Shown here one piece after another: positions 34,070-41,839 of a DNA stretch of 64,000 bases (the first letter of the stretch is position 1; the number at the start of each line of letters is the position of its first letter). The position numbers were made by a program, and so were the translations under genes. Origin of the DNA: Lawsonibacter sp. (GTDB taxonomy: Bacteria > Bacillota > Clostridia > Oscillospirales > Oscillospiraceae); NCBI GenBank assembly GCA_022801435.1, contig JAAWSG010000002.1, forward strand, positions 1 through 64,000, in the 5' to 3' direction. The notes beneath the pieces were generated by a model, which made no database searches, was not told the DNA's origin, and worked only from the letters and a program-made list of their open reading frames with translations.

Positions 34070-35425
34070 TTAGTCCCCCAGTCCCAGGTTCCGGTAGAAG
34101 ATGTACCGCTCTGCGTCCAGGTCGTAGCAGCCAAAGCAGTCAGCGTACTGGAAGGAGAGCAGGCTCCCTCTGAGGGAGAACTCCACCCACTCCTCCTCCG
34201 AGACATAGGGGAGGGAGAAAAGGGGTTCCAGGTCCCCGCTGTACACCGTCCACACCCCATCCACCTGGGCGGCGGGGAGGATGCGGCCGGAGTCGTACCG
34301 GTCCTGGACGAGCAGGAACATCTGGGCCTCCATGAGCATCTCCCCGGTGGACAGGCGGTAGAGGGAGAAGAATCGGTTTCCGGCCTGCTGTTCGTCCAGT
34401 ACGGCGAAGTCCCCCCAGCGCATATACAGATAGCAGTCCCGGGCGGTTCTGGGGAGGAAATAGGTCTGCCCGTCTATGGTAAGCTCCAGACCTCCGTCCC
34501 GGTGGACCACATTCTCCGGCTCCCCCCAGCCCAGGCCGGCGTGTTCCCCGCTCCACTGGAGCCACTGGTCATTTTTGACCCAAAAGGTCTCCCCGGTCTC
34601 CGGGTCCAGGACGCGCAGGTCTATGTCGTCCATTTGGTCCCACTCCCCGGCGGGACAGCAGCCCACGCAGACCCCGTGGTCCGTCCAGCTCAGCCCGATG
34701 GTCCACTGGACAAGGTTCAGGGAGTCCTCCACCGCCTCAATGCCCAGCTCGGCCCAGCTCCAGTCCCGCCGCGCCCCGGTCTTGCTGTCCAGAAGGGTCC
34801 CTCCCTCGGGGCGGAGGAGGAAGAGCTGGTCCCCCCGGTTGGTATACTGCAAAAATTCAAAGTCCGTCACCCAGCTGCCGTCCTCCGCCGCCGCCGCGTA
34901 CCGCCGGCCGCCGGAATCCCTCCACTGGGGATCAGCCAGGGAGAGGATGAGCACCGGCAGCGAAATATCCTCCCCCCTCCACTGGTAGCTGTAGGGGTAG
35001 ACATACTGGTACACCGGGTCCACAACGATCTTGCCCTCCCGGGTCATCAGGCCGTAGAAGCTGGAGGCCCAGTCGTTCCAATACTCTTGGGTCTCCCCGC
35101 CGGCCTCCCACCGCTGGAAGGAGTAGGCCAGCCCGCCCAGGTAGGGGAGCAGCGGACCGTAATCCTCCCCGGGGCGGAGCCGGTCCGTGTATTCTGGGAA
35201 CCACTGGCCGCCGTCCACATCGGGCTGGATGGGGCGCTGGGAGCTCTCCCGCCTGGACCAGTCCACCCGGACCTGGGGGGAGGCGGGCGCGGCGGAAGAG
35301 CTGGAGGGAGCGGGGCTGGAGGCGGCGGGGGAGCCTGCGCCGGAGGAGGAGGCGGACGGGACCTCTCCGCTGGCACAGCCGGCCAGCAGGAGGGCGGACA
35401 GGGCGAACACAAGGCACTTCCTCAT
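34070..35425 (-). CDS. Lipoprotein with WG-repeat-like segment, unknown function
   Basis: A 451-residue lipoprotein. The signal peptide ends in lipobox LLAGC (Cys17), followed by a low-complexity Ala/Ser/Pro linker to about residue 50. The rest is Trp/Tyr-rich and strand-like. YGLMTREGKIVVDPVYQYVYPYS (about 130-150) resembles a WG (KWG) repeat, and LLDSKTGARRDWSW may be another degenerate copy. Ligand unknown. It starts 3 bp after the PstS-like gene stop, so the two form an operon behind the ECF-like promoters at 36449-36540. Confidence 0.75.
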   Translation of the reverse strand: MRKCLVFALSALLLAGCASGEVPSASSSGAGSPAASSPAPSSSSAAPASPQVRVDWSRRESSQRPIQPDVDGGQWFPEYTDRLRPGEDYGPLLPYLGGLAYSFQRWEAGGETQEYWNDWASSFYGLMTREGKIVVDPVYQYVYPYSYQWRGEDISLPVLILSLADPQWRDSGGRRYAAAAEDGSWVTDFEFLQYTNRGDQLFLLRPEGGTLLDSKTGARRDWSWAELGIEAVEDSLNLVQWTIGLSWTDHGVCVGCCPAGEWDQMDDIDLRVLDPETGETFWVKNDQWLQWSGEHAGLGWGEPENVVHRDGGLELTIDGQTYFLPRTARDCYLYMRWGDFAVLDEQQAGNRFFSLYRLSTGEMLMEAQMFLLVQDRYDSGRILPAAQVDGVWTVYSGDLEPLFSLPYVSEEEWVEFSLRGSLLSFQYADCFGCYDLDAERYIFYRNLGLGD

Positions 35426-35428
35426 CGC

Positions 35429-36403
35429 TCACTCCACCTCTCCGGCGGCGGAGTCTGTCACGGGGACATAGCCCTCCAGCGCCGCCAGCTTCTGCCCGTC
35501 GGGGCCCAGCACCCAGTCGTAGAGGATGCGGGCGGGGTCGTCCTGGGGCAGATCCTTGGGAATGACCACAAAGTAGGGGTTGAGGAAGGGGTACTCCTGG
35601 TCCCGGATGGCCTGGGCGGAGGGGGAGACCCCGTCAATGGCCAGCACCTTCAGCCCCCGGGCCATCTCCATGTCGTTGGCGTAGTAGTACACCGTATACC
35701 CCAGGGCGGCGGCGGAGTTGTCGTACTCCCGCACCGCGTCCAGCAGGCCGCTCATGGAGTCCGCGGTCCAGGTGGAGGGGGGGTCCATCGGCGTCCGGCC
35801 GTCCATGACCAGCTTTTCAAACATGTTCTGGCTGCCCGCCCCCTTGTTGCGCTGGAAGGGGACGATGTCCAGGTCCTCGCCCCCCACCTGGCTCCAGTTG
35901 GTGATCTCCCCGGTGTAGATTTTTTGGACCTCCTCCACCGTCAGGCTGTCCACCGGGTTGTTCTGGTTGACCACGAAGACCAGGGCGTCGATGGCGAAGG
36001 GGGTCATGTACCAGCTGTTCCGCTGGTCCAGCTCCTCCATCACCTCGGGGGTGGGCTCGGCGGCCAGGAGCAGGTCGGCGTTTCCGTTCATCAGGTTGTA
36101 GTAGGACTGGGTGGTGCGGGAGAAGTGGATGAGCTGGGCGGTCTGCTCCTGGTCCTCCCCCAGCAGGACGGCGCACATGGCCTGGGCCAGCGGAACGGTG
36201 GAGGTGGAGCCGTCCAGCCGGGGCAGATTCGCCCGGGTGAAGACGAATTCCTCCACCGGGACCGCGCTGACGGAGCCGGAGGAGCTGGAGGAGGAGCTGG
36301 AGGAGGAGCTGGACGGACGGCTCTGGGCGGGGGATGTCTGTCCGCAGGCGGTGAGGAGAAGGGACAGTGTCAGGGCGGCGGTCAAGGTACGAAAGCGGCG
36401 CAT
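35429..36403 (-). CDS. PstS-like periplasmic-binding lipoprotein
   Basis: A 324-residue lipoprotein with lipobox LLTAC (Cys20) and an unusual run of about 12 Ser (about residues 31-42) as linker. The binding domain has LDGSTSTVPLAQAM, which matches the phosphate-binding loop of PstS-type proteins, and later ITNWSQVGG and FQRNKGAGSQNMFEKLV, also typical. No pstCAB genes are nearby, so it is an orphan binding protein, perhaps a sensor or scavenger. Phosphate as ligand is inferred. It is first in an operon with the WG-like lipoprotein and lies behind two ECF-type promoter copies. Confidence 0.8.
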   Translation of the reverse strand: MRRFRTLTAALTLSLLLTACGQTSPAQSRPSSSSSSSSSSSSGSVSAVPVEEFVFTRANLPRLDGSTSTVPLAQAMCAVLLGEDQEQTAQLIHFSRTTQSYYNLMNGNADLLLAAEPTPEVMEELDQRNSWYMTPFAIDALVFVVNQNNPVDSLTVEEVQKIYTGEITNWSQVGGEDLDIVPFQRNKGAGSQNMFEKLVMDGRTPMDPPSTWTADSMSGLLDAVREYDNSAAALGYTVYYYANDMEMARGLKVLAIDGVSPSAQAIRDQEYPFLNPYFVVIPKDLPQDDPARILYDWVLGPDGQKLAALEGYVPVTDSAAGEVE

Positions 36404-36448
36404 AGAAAAACCTCCTTAACCCCAATGGGGGCGGTTTCTTTCACTGAT

Positions 36449-36476
36449 ATAGACGCAGGGGCGGGGGAAAAGTTCC
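36449..36476 (-). promoter_or_regulatory. ECF-sigma-like promoter, proximal copy
   Basis: Minus-strand GGAACTT (36476-36470), 15-bp spacer, GTCTAT (36454-36449). This matches the general extracytoplasmic-function sigma pattern (GGAACTT / GTCTA) rather than TTGACA/TATAAT. It lies 46 bp before the PstS-like start codon. Confidence 0.55.
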
Positions 36477-36513
36477 ATCGCCGCAGAGACCTTGACAACA
36501 GAAGGAGAAAATT

Positions 36514-36540
36514 ATAGCCGCAGGGACGGGGAAAAGTTCC
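36514..36540 (-). promoter_or_regulatory. ECF-sigma-like promoter, distal copy
   Basis: Minus-strand GGAACTT (36540-36534), 14-bp spacer, GGCTAT (36519-36514). The box and flanks repeat the proximal copy 64 bp away (about 20 of 23 bp alike). Confidence 0.45.
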
Positions 36541-36556
36541 CGAGACTTGAGTTAGC

Positions 36557-36991
36557 TCATACATGATGACAGCCCGCGCAGGAGCCGCAATCAGGGAAAT
36601 CCTTTGGGTCATAGCCGATCCCATGGCGGTCATAGTAATCCTTCACCGCCGCTCGAATGGCTTCCTCCGCCAGAACCGAACAGTGCAGCTTATGGGCAGG
36701 CAGACCGCCCAGCGCCTCGGTGACTGCCTGGTTGGTGAGCTTCAATGCCTCTGAAAGGGGCTTGTTCTTGATCAGCTCAGTGGCCATAGAGCTGGACGCA
36801 ATAGCAGAGCCGCAGCCAAAGGTTTCAAATTTCACGTCTGACACAATGCCGTCCTTGATTTTGAGGTAGATCTTCATAATATCCCCGCAGACAGCGTTGC
36901 CCACCTCGCCAACTCCGTCCGCATCCTCAATCACGCCTACATTCCGGGGATTGCGGAAGTGGTCCATTACCGTTTCACTATAAAGCGCCAT
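36557..36991 (-). CDS. iscU: Fe-S cluster scaffold protein, IscU/NifU N-terminal type
   Basis: A 144-residue scaffold on which [2Fe-2S]/[4Fe-4S] clusters are assembled. Ligand cysteines are in GNAVCGD, FGCGSAIASSS and LHCSVLAEEAI. The C-terminus carries an extra Cys-rich tail, DCGSCAGCHHV, seen in clostridial IscU proteins. It lies 11 bp after iscS on the same strand with an AGGAGG site, so the two are co-expressed. Confidence 0.93.
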   Translation of the reverse strand: MALYSETVMDHFRNPRNVGVIEDADGVGEVGNAVCGDIMKIYLKIKDGIVSDVKFETFGCGSAIASSSMATELIKNKPLSEALKLTNQAVTEALGGLPAHKLHCSVLAEEAIRAAVKDYYDRHGIGYDPKDFPDCGSCAGCHHV

Positions 36992-37002
36992 ACAAAAACC
37001 TC

Positions 37003-38187
37003 CTACAGAACAAACTCTCTTTTTCCGCTGACCTTATCCTTCCACAGCGGTGACATATTGCGCAGACAGCTTACAATCTCCGGGACAGCCTTCAAAATTG
37101 CTTCCACATCCGCCTCAGTGTTCTCCTCGCAAAGAGACAGTCTCAAAGAACCGTGGGCCACCTCATGAGGCCGGCCAATCGCCAAAAGGACGTGGCTGGG
37201 GTCCAGGGAGCCGGAGGTACAGGCCGAGCCGGACGAGGCACAGATGCCCCGGTCATCCAGCAGAAGGAGCAGGCTTTCCCCTTCGATGCCCTCAAAACAG
37301 AAGCTGACATTGCCAGGGAGCCGCCTCACCGGGTCGCCGTTGAGAGCGGAATGAGGAATTTGGGACAGCCCCGCAATCAGCTTGTCCCGCAGGGCGGAGA
37401 CCTTGACGGCATTTTCTGATAAATGGGCACAGGCGGCTTCCAGAGCCGCAGCCATTCCCAAAATGGCTGGAAGGTTTTCGGTTCCAGCCCGTTTGCCCCG
37501 CTCTTGGGCGCCGCCCTCGATTAGGCTGGTCAGAGGGAGCCCTTGCCGGGCATAGAGCAGGCCGATCCCTTTGGGGCCATGGAATTTGTGCGCGGAGAGG
37601 GACAGCAGATCAATATTCTGCCTCCTCACATGGATGGGAAGGTGGCCTGCCGCCTGCACCGCGTCGGTATGAAAGACAATGCCCCGTTCATGACATACCG
37701 CGCCGATCTCGGAAATGGGCAGTACAGAGCCAATTTCGTTGTTGGCATACATGGTGGTAACAAGAGCGGTATCCTCCCGGATGGCCGCTGCAACTTGGTC
37801 CGCCGAGATGTTCCCCGCTGAGCCCACAGGGAGCAATTCGACCTCAAAGCCCTCCTTCTCCAGCCGTTTCAGCGTGTGGAGAACAGCGTGGTGCTCAAAG
37901 GCAGTGGAAATAATGTGGCGTTTTCCTTTGTGAGCCCCCAGCAGGGCGGCAGAACGGATCGCCTGATTATCCGCCTCGCTGCCCCCGGAGGTGAAGGTGA
38001 TCTCCCTGGGGGATGCCCCAATACAGGCGGCGAGCCGCTCTCTGGCGCGTTCCAATGCTTCTTTTGCCTGCTGGCCCAGCCCATACAGACTGGAGGGATT
38101 TCCCCAGGTTTCTTCCATACAGTCTAACATGGCGCTGATGGCAGCTCCGCTCAGTTTGGTGGTGGCTGCGTTGTCTGCATAAATCAT
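37003..38187 (-). CDS. iscS: Cysteine desulfurase, IscS/NifS family
   Basis: A 394-residue PLP enzyme that takes sulfur from cysteine for Fe-S clusters. The PLP lysine is in LSLSAHKFHGPKGIG. The mobile-loop catalytic Cys is in CASSGSACTSG. The N-terminus MIYADNAATTKLS is family-typical. It is followed by iscU. A strong promoter and a 10-bp inverted repeat lie upstream, suggesting control by an Rrf2/IscR-type or sulfur-responsive repressor, which is not encoded in this window. Confidence 0.95.
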   Translation of the reverse strand: MIYADNAATTKLSGAAISAMLDCMEETWGNPSSLYGLGQQAKEALERARERLAACIGASPREITFTSGGSEADNQAIRSAALLGAHKGKRHIISTAFEHHAVLHTLKRLEKEGFEVELLPVGSAGNISADQVAAAIREDTALVTTMYANNEIGSVLPISEIGAVCHERGIVFHTDAVQAAGHLPIHVRRQNIDLLSLSAHKFHGPKGIGLLYARQGLPLTSLIEGGAQERGKRAGTENLPAILGMAAALEAACAHLSENAVKVSALRDKLIAGLSQIPHSALNGDPVRRLPGNVSFCFEGIEGESLLLLLDDRGICASSGSACTSGSLDPSHVLLAIGRPHEVAHGSLRLSLCEENTEADVEAILKAVPEIVSCLRNMSPLWKDKVSGKREFVL

Positions 38188-38262
38188 AGTAAACGATCCT
38201 TTCCGGCTGGGAACATATCAGATGCCGCGTGTAGGAAAATTACCGCGCTCTGACTTGATGTC

Positions 38263-38299
38263 AGTATATACCTATTAACCCGATTTGTCAATAGGTATA
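38263..38299 (-). promoter_or_regulatory. isc promoter with inverted-repeat operator
   Basis: Minus-strand TTGACA (38291-38286), 17-bp spacer, TATACT (38268-38263). A perfect inverted repeat TATACCTATT (38267-38276) / AATAGGTATA (38290-38299), 13 bp apart, covers both boxes. Confidence 0.75.
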
Positions 38300-38310
38300 A
38301 TGCTCTGGAG

Positions 38311-38341
38311 AAAAACCAGGGCGCTTTCACCGCTGCCCCGG
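38311..38341 (-). terminator. Terminator of the tail-fibre-like gene
   Basis: Minus-strand 7-bp stem CCGGGGC (38341-38335) / GCCCTGG (38322-38316) followed by five T. Another short inverted repeat (ATATCAA...TTGATAT, 38350-38375) precedes it. Confidence 0.55.
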
Positions 38342-38398
38342 CTCCTTTGTATATCAAGGGTTCGGGGGTTTGATATGCGGCCGCCGGAGGGGCGGGGG

Positions 38399-39049
38399 TC
38401 AGCCGATGGCGATATAGTAGTAGACCCTGCCGCTGGAGTTGGAGTGGGCGTAGCTGAGCCAGTTGCTGCCGCCGCTTTGGTAATAGACGGTGAAGCCATT
38501 GTGTTCCACGGACAGGACAGTGAGGCCGTCCCGTGTCTTCGAGGGCCCGCCTGTGATGGCCAGGCCGCCGTAGTGGTAGGCGTGGCCCTCATTGTAGTGG
38601 GTCGAGCCGTCCTGCCCCACCACCAGGACGGCCTTGGGGGTGAAGCCGAGGGAGATGAAGCGGCTCTCTGACCCGTTGCCGGTGTAGCTCCCGCAGAGGA
38701 TTTTGGGCACGCTGGCGGCCACAGCCTCCACCCGGCTGGACTCCGCCTTCTGGCTCACGGTCTGGCTCAGGGAGGACACGGTCTGACTCAGAGAGGTCAC
38801 GCTGGAGCTGTCCGCTTTCAGGTTGAGCTTTTGCAGGACGGCGGTCAGGGTCTCCATATCCGCTTTTTTGTTGACCCGGGTGGACAGGACGTTCAGGGCT
38901 GAGGTCTCCGCCTTGGTGCTCACCTGTTCCGCAAGCAGGGCCAGGGCGCTGTCCAAAAGGGTGTTGTCCCGGTTAAAGTCCTCCCGCAGGACCTGGTCGC
39001 TGGCCTCCCACTGGTTGAGCTGATAGTTTTCGGTTTTCCTGGCTGACAT
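38399..39049 (-). CDS. Phage tail-fibre-like protein, stand-alone
   Basis: A 216-residue protein. The N-terminus NYQLNQWEASDQVLREDFNRDN is typical of short tail-fibre or collar proteins in clostridial phages. A heptad-like coiled coil with repeated SLSQTVS and KAE/KAD elements (about residues 40-105) follows. The C-terminal beta-rich domain (about 110-216) is Gly/Tyr/Ser-rich (SYTGNGSESRFISLGF). No signal peptide and no other phage gene is close. It could be a domesticated tail fibre or a remnant. It has its own promoter, an AGGAGGA site and a terminator, so it looks expressed. Confidence 0.7.
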   Translation of the reverse strand: MSARKTENYQLNQWEASDQVLREDFNRDNTLLDSALALLAEQVSTKAETSALNVLSTRVNKKADMETLTAVLQKLNLKADSSSVTSLSQTVSSLSQTVSQKAESSRVEAVAASVPKILCGSYTGNGSESRFISLGFTPKAVLVVGQDGSTHYNEGHAYHYGGLAITGGPSKTRDGLTVLSVEHNGFTVYYQSGGSNWLSYAHSNSSGRVYYYIAIG

Positions 39050-39071
39050 AATGCTTCCTCCTGATACATTG

Positions 39072-39100
39072 AGTATTCAGATCCCAAAGGAATCTGTTAA
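39072..39100 (-). promoter_or_regulatory. Promoter of the tail-fibre-like gene
   Basis: Minus-strand TTAACA (39100-39095), 17-bp spacer, AATACT (39077-39072), 23 bp before the start codon. Confidence 0.5.
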
Positions 39101-39120
39101 CCGGGGGAATTTTTGGGGAT

Positions 39121-39144
39121 TTGTTGTATGCCGGCGTACAACAA
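39121..39144. promoter_or_regulatory. 24-bp palindrome between divergent genes
   Basis: TTGTTGTATGCC joined directly to GGCGTACAACAA: 12-bp arms with one mismatched pair and no loop, typical of a dimeric repressor site. It lies between the tail-fibre-like gene and the glycosyltransferase gene. Confidence 0.55.
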
Positions 39145-39218
39145 AGAAAAATTTCTCATGGACGGCGGTCTGTATCCTGTGGTATACTGTGGGCAGTTCA
39201 GTTGAGGAGGGGCCAAAG

Positions 39219-40379
39219 ATGGACCGCCGTATCCTGTTCACAGCCTCCACATGCTCCCATATCTACCACTTTCACCGCCCCTATCTCCGGGCCTTCACCG
39301 GCCTGGGGTGGGAGGTGGATGTGGCCTGCGGCGGTGCGGACTACCCCCTCCCGGAGGCCGGCGAGTTCGTACATATCCCCTTTGAGAAGCGCATGACCTC
39401 GCTCCAAAATGTCCAGGCGGTCAGGGCGCTGCGGAGTCTGATTCAGGCGCGCAGCTACGCCCTGGTCAGCTGTCACACCTCTCTGGCGGCCTTCTTCACC
39501 CGGGCGGCGGTGATGGGGATGAGGGACCGCCCGCTGGTCGCCTGCACCGCCCACGGCTACCTCTTTGATGGGGAGACCCCGCCCGCCCGCCGCCTGCTCC
39601 TGTCCGGCGCGGAGCGGCTCACCGCCCCTGTTACCGATCTGCTGATGACCATGAACCGCTGGGACACCCGGTACGCCCTCCGGCAGAGGCTGGGGAAGCG
39701 TGTGGTGGAGATCCCGGGGGTGGGAGTGGAGCTTGCCCGCCCGCCGGAGGAGGGGGAACGGGAGGTTTTGCGGCGGGTTTTAGGGTTTGCGGACACGGAT
39801 TTTCTGATGATATATGCCGCGGAGTTTTCAAAGCGCAAGAGCCAGGAGGTGCTGATCCAAGCCCTGGCCCGTCTGCCTGAGCGGGCCGTTCTGCTGCTGC
39901 CCGGGGAGGGGGCGGAGAAGGACCGGTGCAGGGCGCTGGCGGAGTCCCTGGGTCTGGGGGGGCGGGTGGTGTTTCCCGGACAGGTCCCCCGGGAGGCGGG
40001 GCCGGGGCGGGATATGACGGCCTGGTACGCCGCGTCGGATGCCGCCGTCTCCTCCAGCCGGAGCGAGGGCCTGCCCTTCAATGTCATGGAGGCCATGGGA
40101 AGGGGACTGCCTGTGGCGGCCTCTGATGTGAAGGGGAACCAGGACCTGATTCGCCACGGGGAGAACGGCCTGCTCTACCCCTACGGGGATGTGGAGGGGT
40201 GCGCGGCGCAGATGAAGAGACTGCTGAACGCCCCGGAGGAGGCCCGCCGCATGGGGGAGCGTAGCCGCGCAGACAGTCTGGCGTATGGGCTGGAGGCGGT
40301 GCTGCCCCAGGTGATGGAGGTCTACCAACAGAGCTTCCCGGCGCTGTTCCCTGTGTCCGCAGCTGGTTTGCCGAAATAG
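39219..40379 (+). CDS. Glycosyltransferase family 4 protein
   Basis: A 386-residue GT-B retaining glycosyltransferase, probably adding a sugar to a surface polysaccharide or lipid-linked glycan. The acceptor domain begins ILFTASTCSHIYHFHRPYL. The donor domain (from about 195) has YAAEFSKRKSQEVLIQA and the GT4 signature EGLPFNVMEAMGRGLPVAAS, with the E...E pair of the family. ATG 39219 has a GAGGAGGGG site; the longer frame has none. No other polysaccharide genes are adjacent, so donor and acceptor are unknown. Confidence 0.88.
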   Translation: MDRRILFTASTCSHIYHFHRPYLRAFTGLGWEVDVACGGADYPLPEAGEFVHIPFEKRMTSLQNVQAVRALRSLIQARSYALVSCHTSLAAFFTRAAVMGMRDRPLVACTAHGYLFDGETPPARRLLLSGAERLTAPVTDLLMTMNRWDTRYALRQRLGKRVVEIPGVGVELARPPEEGEREVLRRVLGFADTDFLMIYAAEFSKRKSQEVLIQALARLPERAVLLLPGEGAEKDRCRALAESLGLGGRVVFPGQVPREAGPGRDMTAWYAASDAAVSSSRSEGLPFNVMEAMGRGLPVAASDVKGNQDLIRHGENGLLYPYGDVEGCAAQMKRLLNAPEEARRMGERSRADSLAYGLEAVLPQVMEVYQQSFPALFPVSAAGLPK

Positions 40380-40393
40380 AGGCCAAAAATATT

Positions 40394-40418
40394 CTCCCCG
40401 CCCGAAGCAGGCGGGGAG
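40394..40418. terminator. GC hairpin after the glycosyltransferase gene
   Basis: Stem CTCCCCGCC (40394-40402) / GGCGGGGAG (40410-40418) 14 bp after the stop. There is no plus-strand T-run; T-rich sequence exists only on the minus side. Confidence 0.4.
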
Positions 40419-40568
40419 CTGTTGAGCGTCAACGCTCTGTGCTCCTGATCCGGAACGATGATAGGAAGCGCCTCTTTTTGTTCAAATGGCAAGAGCCGGG
40501 GACTGTTTTCCGCCGCCATCCGTGATATATTGCCAACAAACAGTTTAATCATGAAGGAGAGAACCATT

Positions 40569-41381
40569 ATGAGCCTCAATCTGTCCCCCAGGGAGATCGC
40601 CCTCCAGTACGCCGAGGCCGGGGCGGTCAAGGCCAGACGGCCCGCGTCCCAACTGATCGCGCTGGGGGTCCTGGCCGGACTGCTCATCGCGTTGGGGGGC
40701 GCGTCCACCAGCACCGCCGTCTTCGGGATGTCCCAGCCCTGGACCGCCAAAACCGTCTGCGCCCTCATTTTCCCCTTCGGCCTGGGGATGGTGGTCATTA
40801 TGGGGGCGGAGCTTTTTACCGGGAACTGCCTGATTGTGATCTCCGTGCTGGACGGGCGGTGCCGCTGGAGAGAGATGCTCCGCAGCTGGACCATCGTCTA
40901 CCTGGCCAACTTCGCCGGAGCCCTTCTGGCCGCCGCCGGGTGCGCCTTCTTTGGACAGATGGACTTGTCCGGAGGACAGCTGGCCCTCTATGTGATGCGC
41001 ACCGCCGCCTCCAAGTGCGCCATCCCCTTCGCCAACGGGGTGGTGCTGGGCTTCCTGTGCAATGTGCTGGTGTGCCTGGGGGTGCTGATGGCGATGTCCG
41101 CCCGGGACAGCGGGGGGAAGCTGCTGTGCGCCTATCTGCCGGTGTCCTTCTTCGTTCTGTGCGGCTTTGAACACAGCGTGGCTAATATGTACTATATCTC
41201 CGCCGGTCTGATGGCCAGAGCGGTCCCCGCCTACGCCCAACTGGCCGCGGAGACCGGGCTGGACCTGTCCGGACTGTCCGTGGGGGGCTTTTTGCTCAAT
41301 CTCCTGCCCGTCACCCTGGGCAATATCCTGGGCGGCGTCTCCCTGGGTTGGCTGGTGTGGTTCTGCCATTTGAAAAAATAG
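40569..41381 (+). CDS. Formate/nitrite transporter family channel
   Basis: A 270-residue FNT channel with six membrane segments plus two half-helices. Signatures are AELFTGNCLIV (first FNT motif) and NVLVCLGVLMA (second). The His in GFEHSVANMYYI is the conserved central-pore His. Members conduct formate, nitrite, hydrosulfide or lactate; which one applies is not decidable here, as no pflB, nir or asr genes are adjacent. ATG 40569 has a GAAGGAGAG site. An insertion scar begins right after its stop. Confidence 0.9.
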   Translation: MSLNLSPREIALQYAEAGAVKARRPASQLIALGVLAGLLIALGGASTSTAVFGMSQPWTAKTVCALIFPFGLGMVVIMGAELFTGNCLIVISVLDGRCRWREMLRSWTIVYLANFAGALLAAAGCAFFGQMDLSGGQLALYVMRTAASKCAIPFANGVVLGFLCNVLVCLGVLMAMSARDSGGKLLCAYLPVSFFVLCGFEHSVANMYYISAGLMARAVPAYAQLAAETGLDLSGLSVGGFLLNLLPVTLGNILGGVSLGWLVWFCHLKK

Positions 41382-41520
41382 CCGCAGCAATGTCCTCACC
41401 GGTAAACTGATCGCCCGCTTTTGCCGCTGTTTTTACTGTAATGTGCTGACCAGACACACCGGCCTGAGCATGATTGCCCAACTGATACCTGACCTCTGTC
41501 CAGCGTCTTTTGCGCGTCAT
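41311..41520 (-). pseudogene. Truncated gene remnant abutting the FNT gene
   Basis: A minus-strand frame opens with ATG at 41520 behind an excellent AGGAGGGG site. About 46 residues look natural (MTRKRRWTEVRYQLGNHAQA, later KAGDQFTGEDIAAAIF). It then runs into the antisense of the FNT gene 3' end and stops at 41311, so its real C-terminus is missing. I do not recognise the family. It is AT-richer than the neighbours and lies beside a recombinase gene, so it is probably the left edge of an integrated element. Confidence 0.45.
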
Positions 41521-41715
41521 TTTACCCCTCCTGTCCGAGCATTCACAAAGTATAGAATTTGAGCGCGGCTGAGGCGAAAAAAATACGGGAAGAAAATTTT
41601 GGAAACAGGAGAGAGCTTTCAAAATTCTGGTTGAATGAGTAAGTATGCAACTCGAAAACACTGCGCGCAGATGCCGTGAAATTTGGGTAAATTTGACATA
41701 GAAAAGCATATAAAA

Positions 41716-41760
41716 GCAGCCTGCTGAAGTAAAAAATCAACAGGCTGCCTTTACTTTTTT
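41716..41760 (+). terminator. Terminator-like hairpin in the AT-rich scar
   Basis: 12-bp stem with one mismatch (41716-41727 / 41737-41748) followed by CTTTAC and a T8 run. The rest of 41521-41839 is AT-rich and holds no other convincing gene. Confidence 0.65.
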
Positions 41761-41839
41761 TTGTAAAACGATGTACTGTCCGCGATTTTTTTGGTAAAAT
41801 TGTCTGGTATTTTGTCGAAACTGAGGAGGTAACTTTGGA

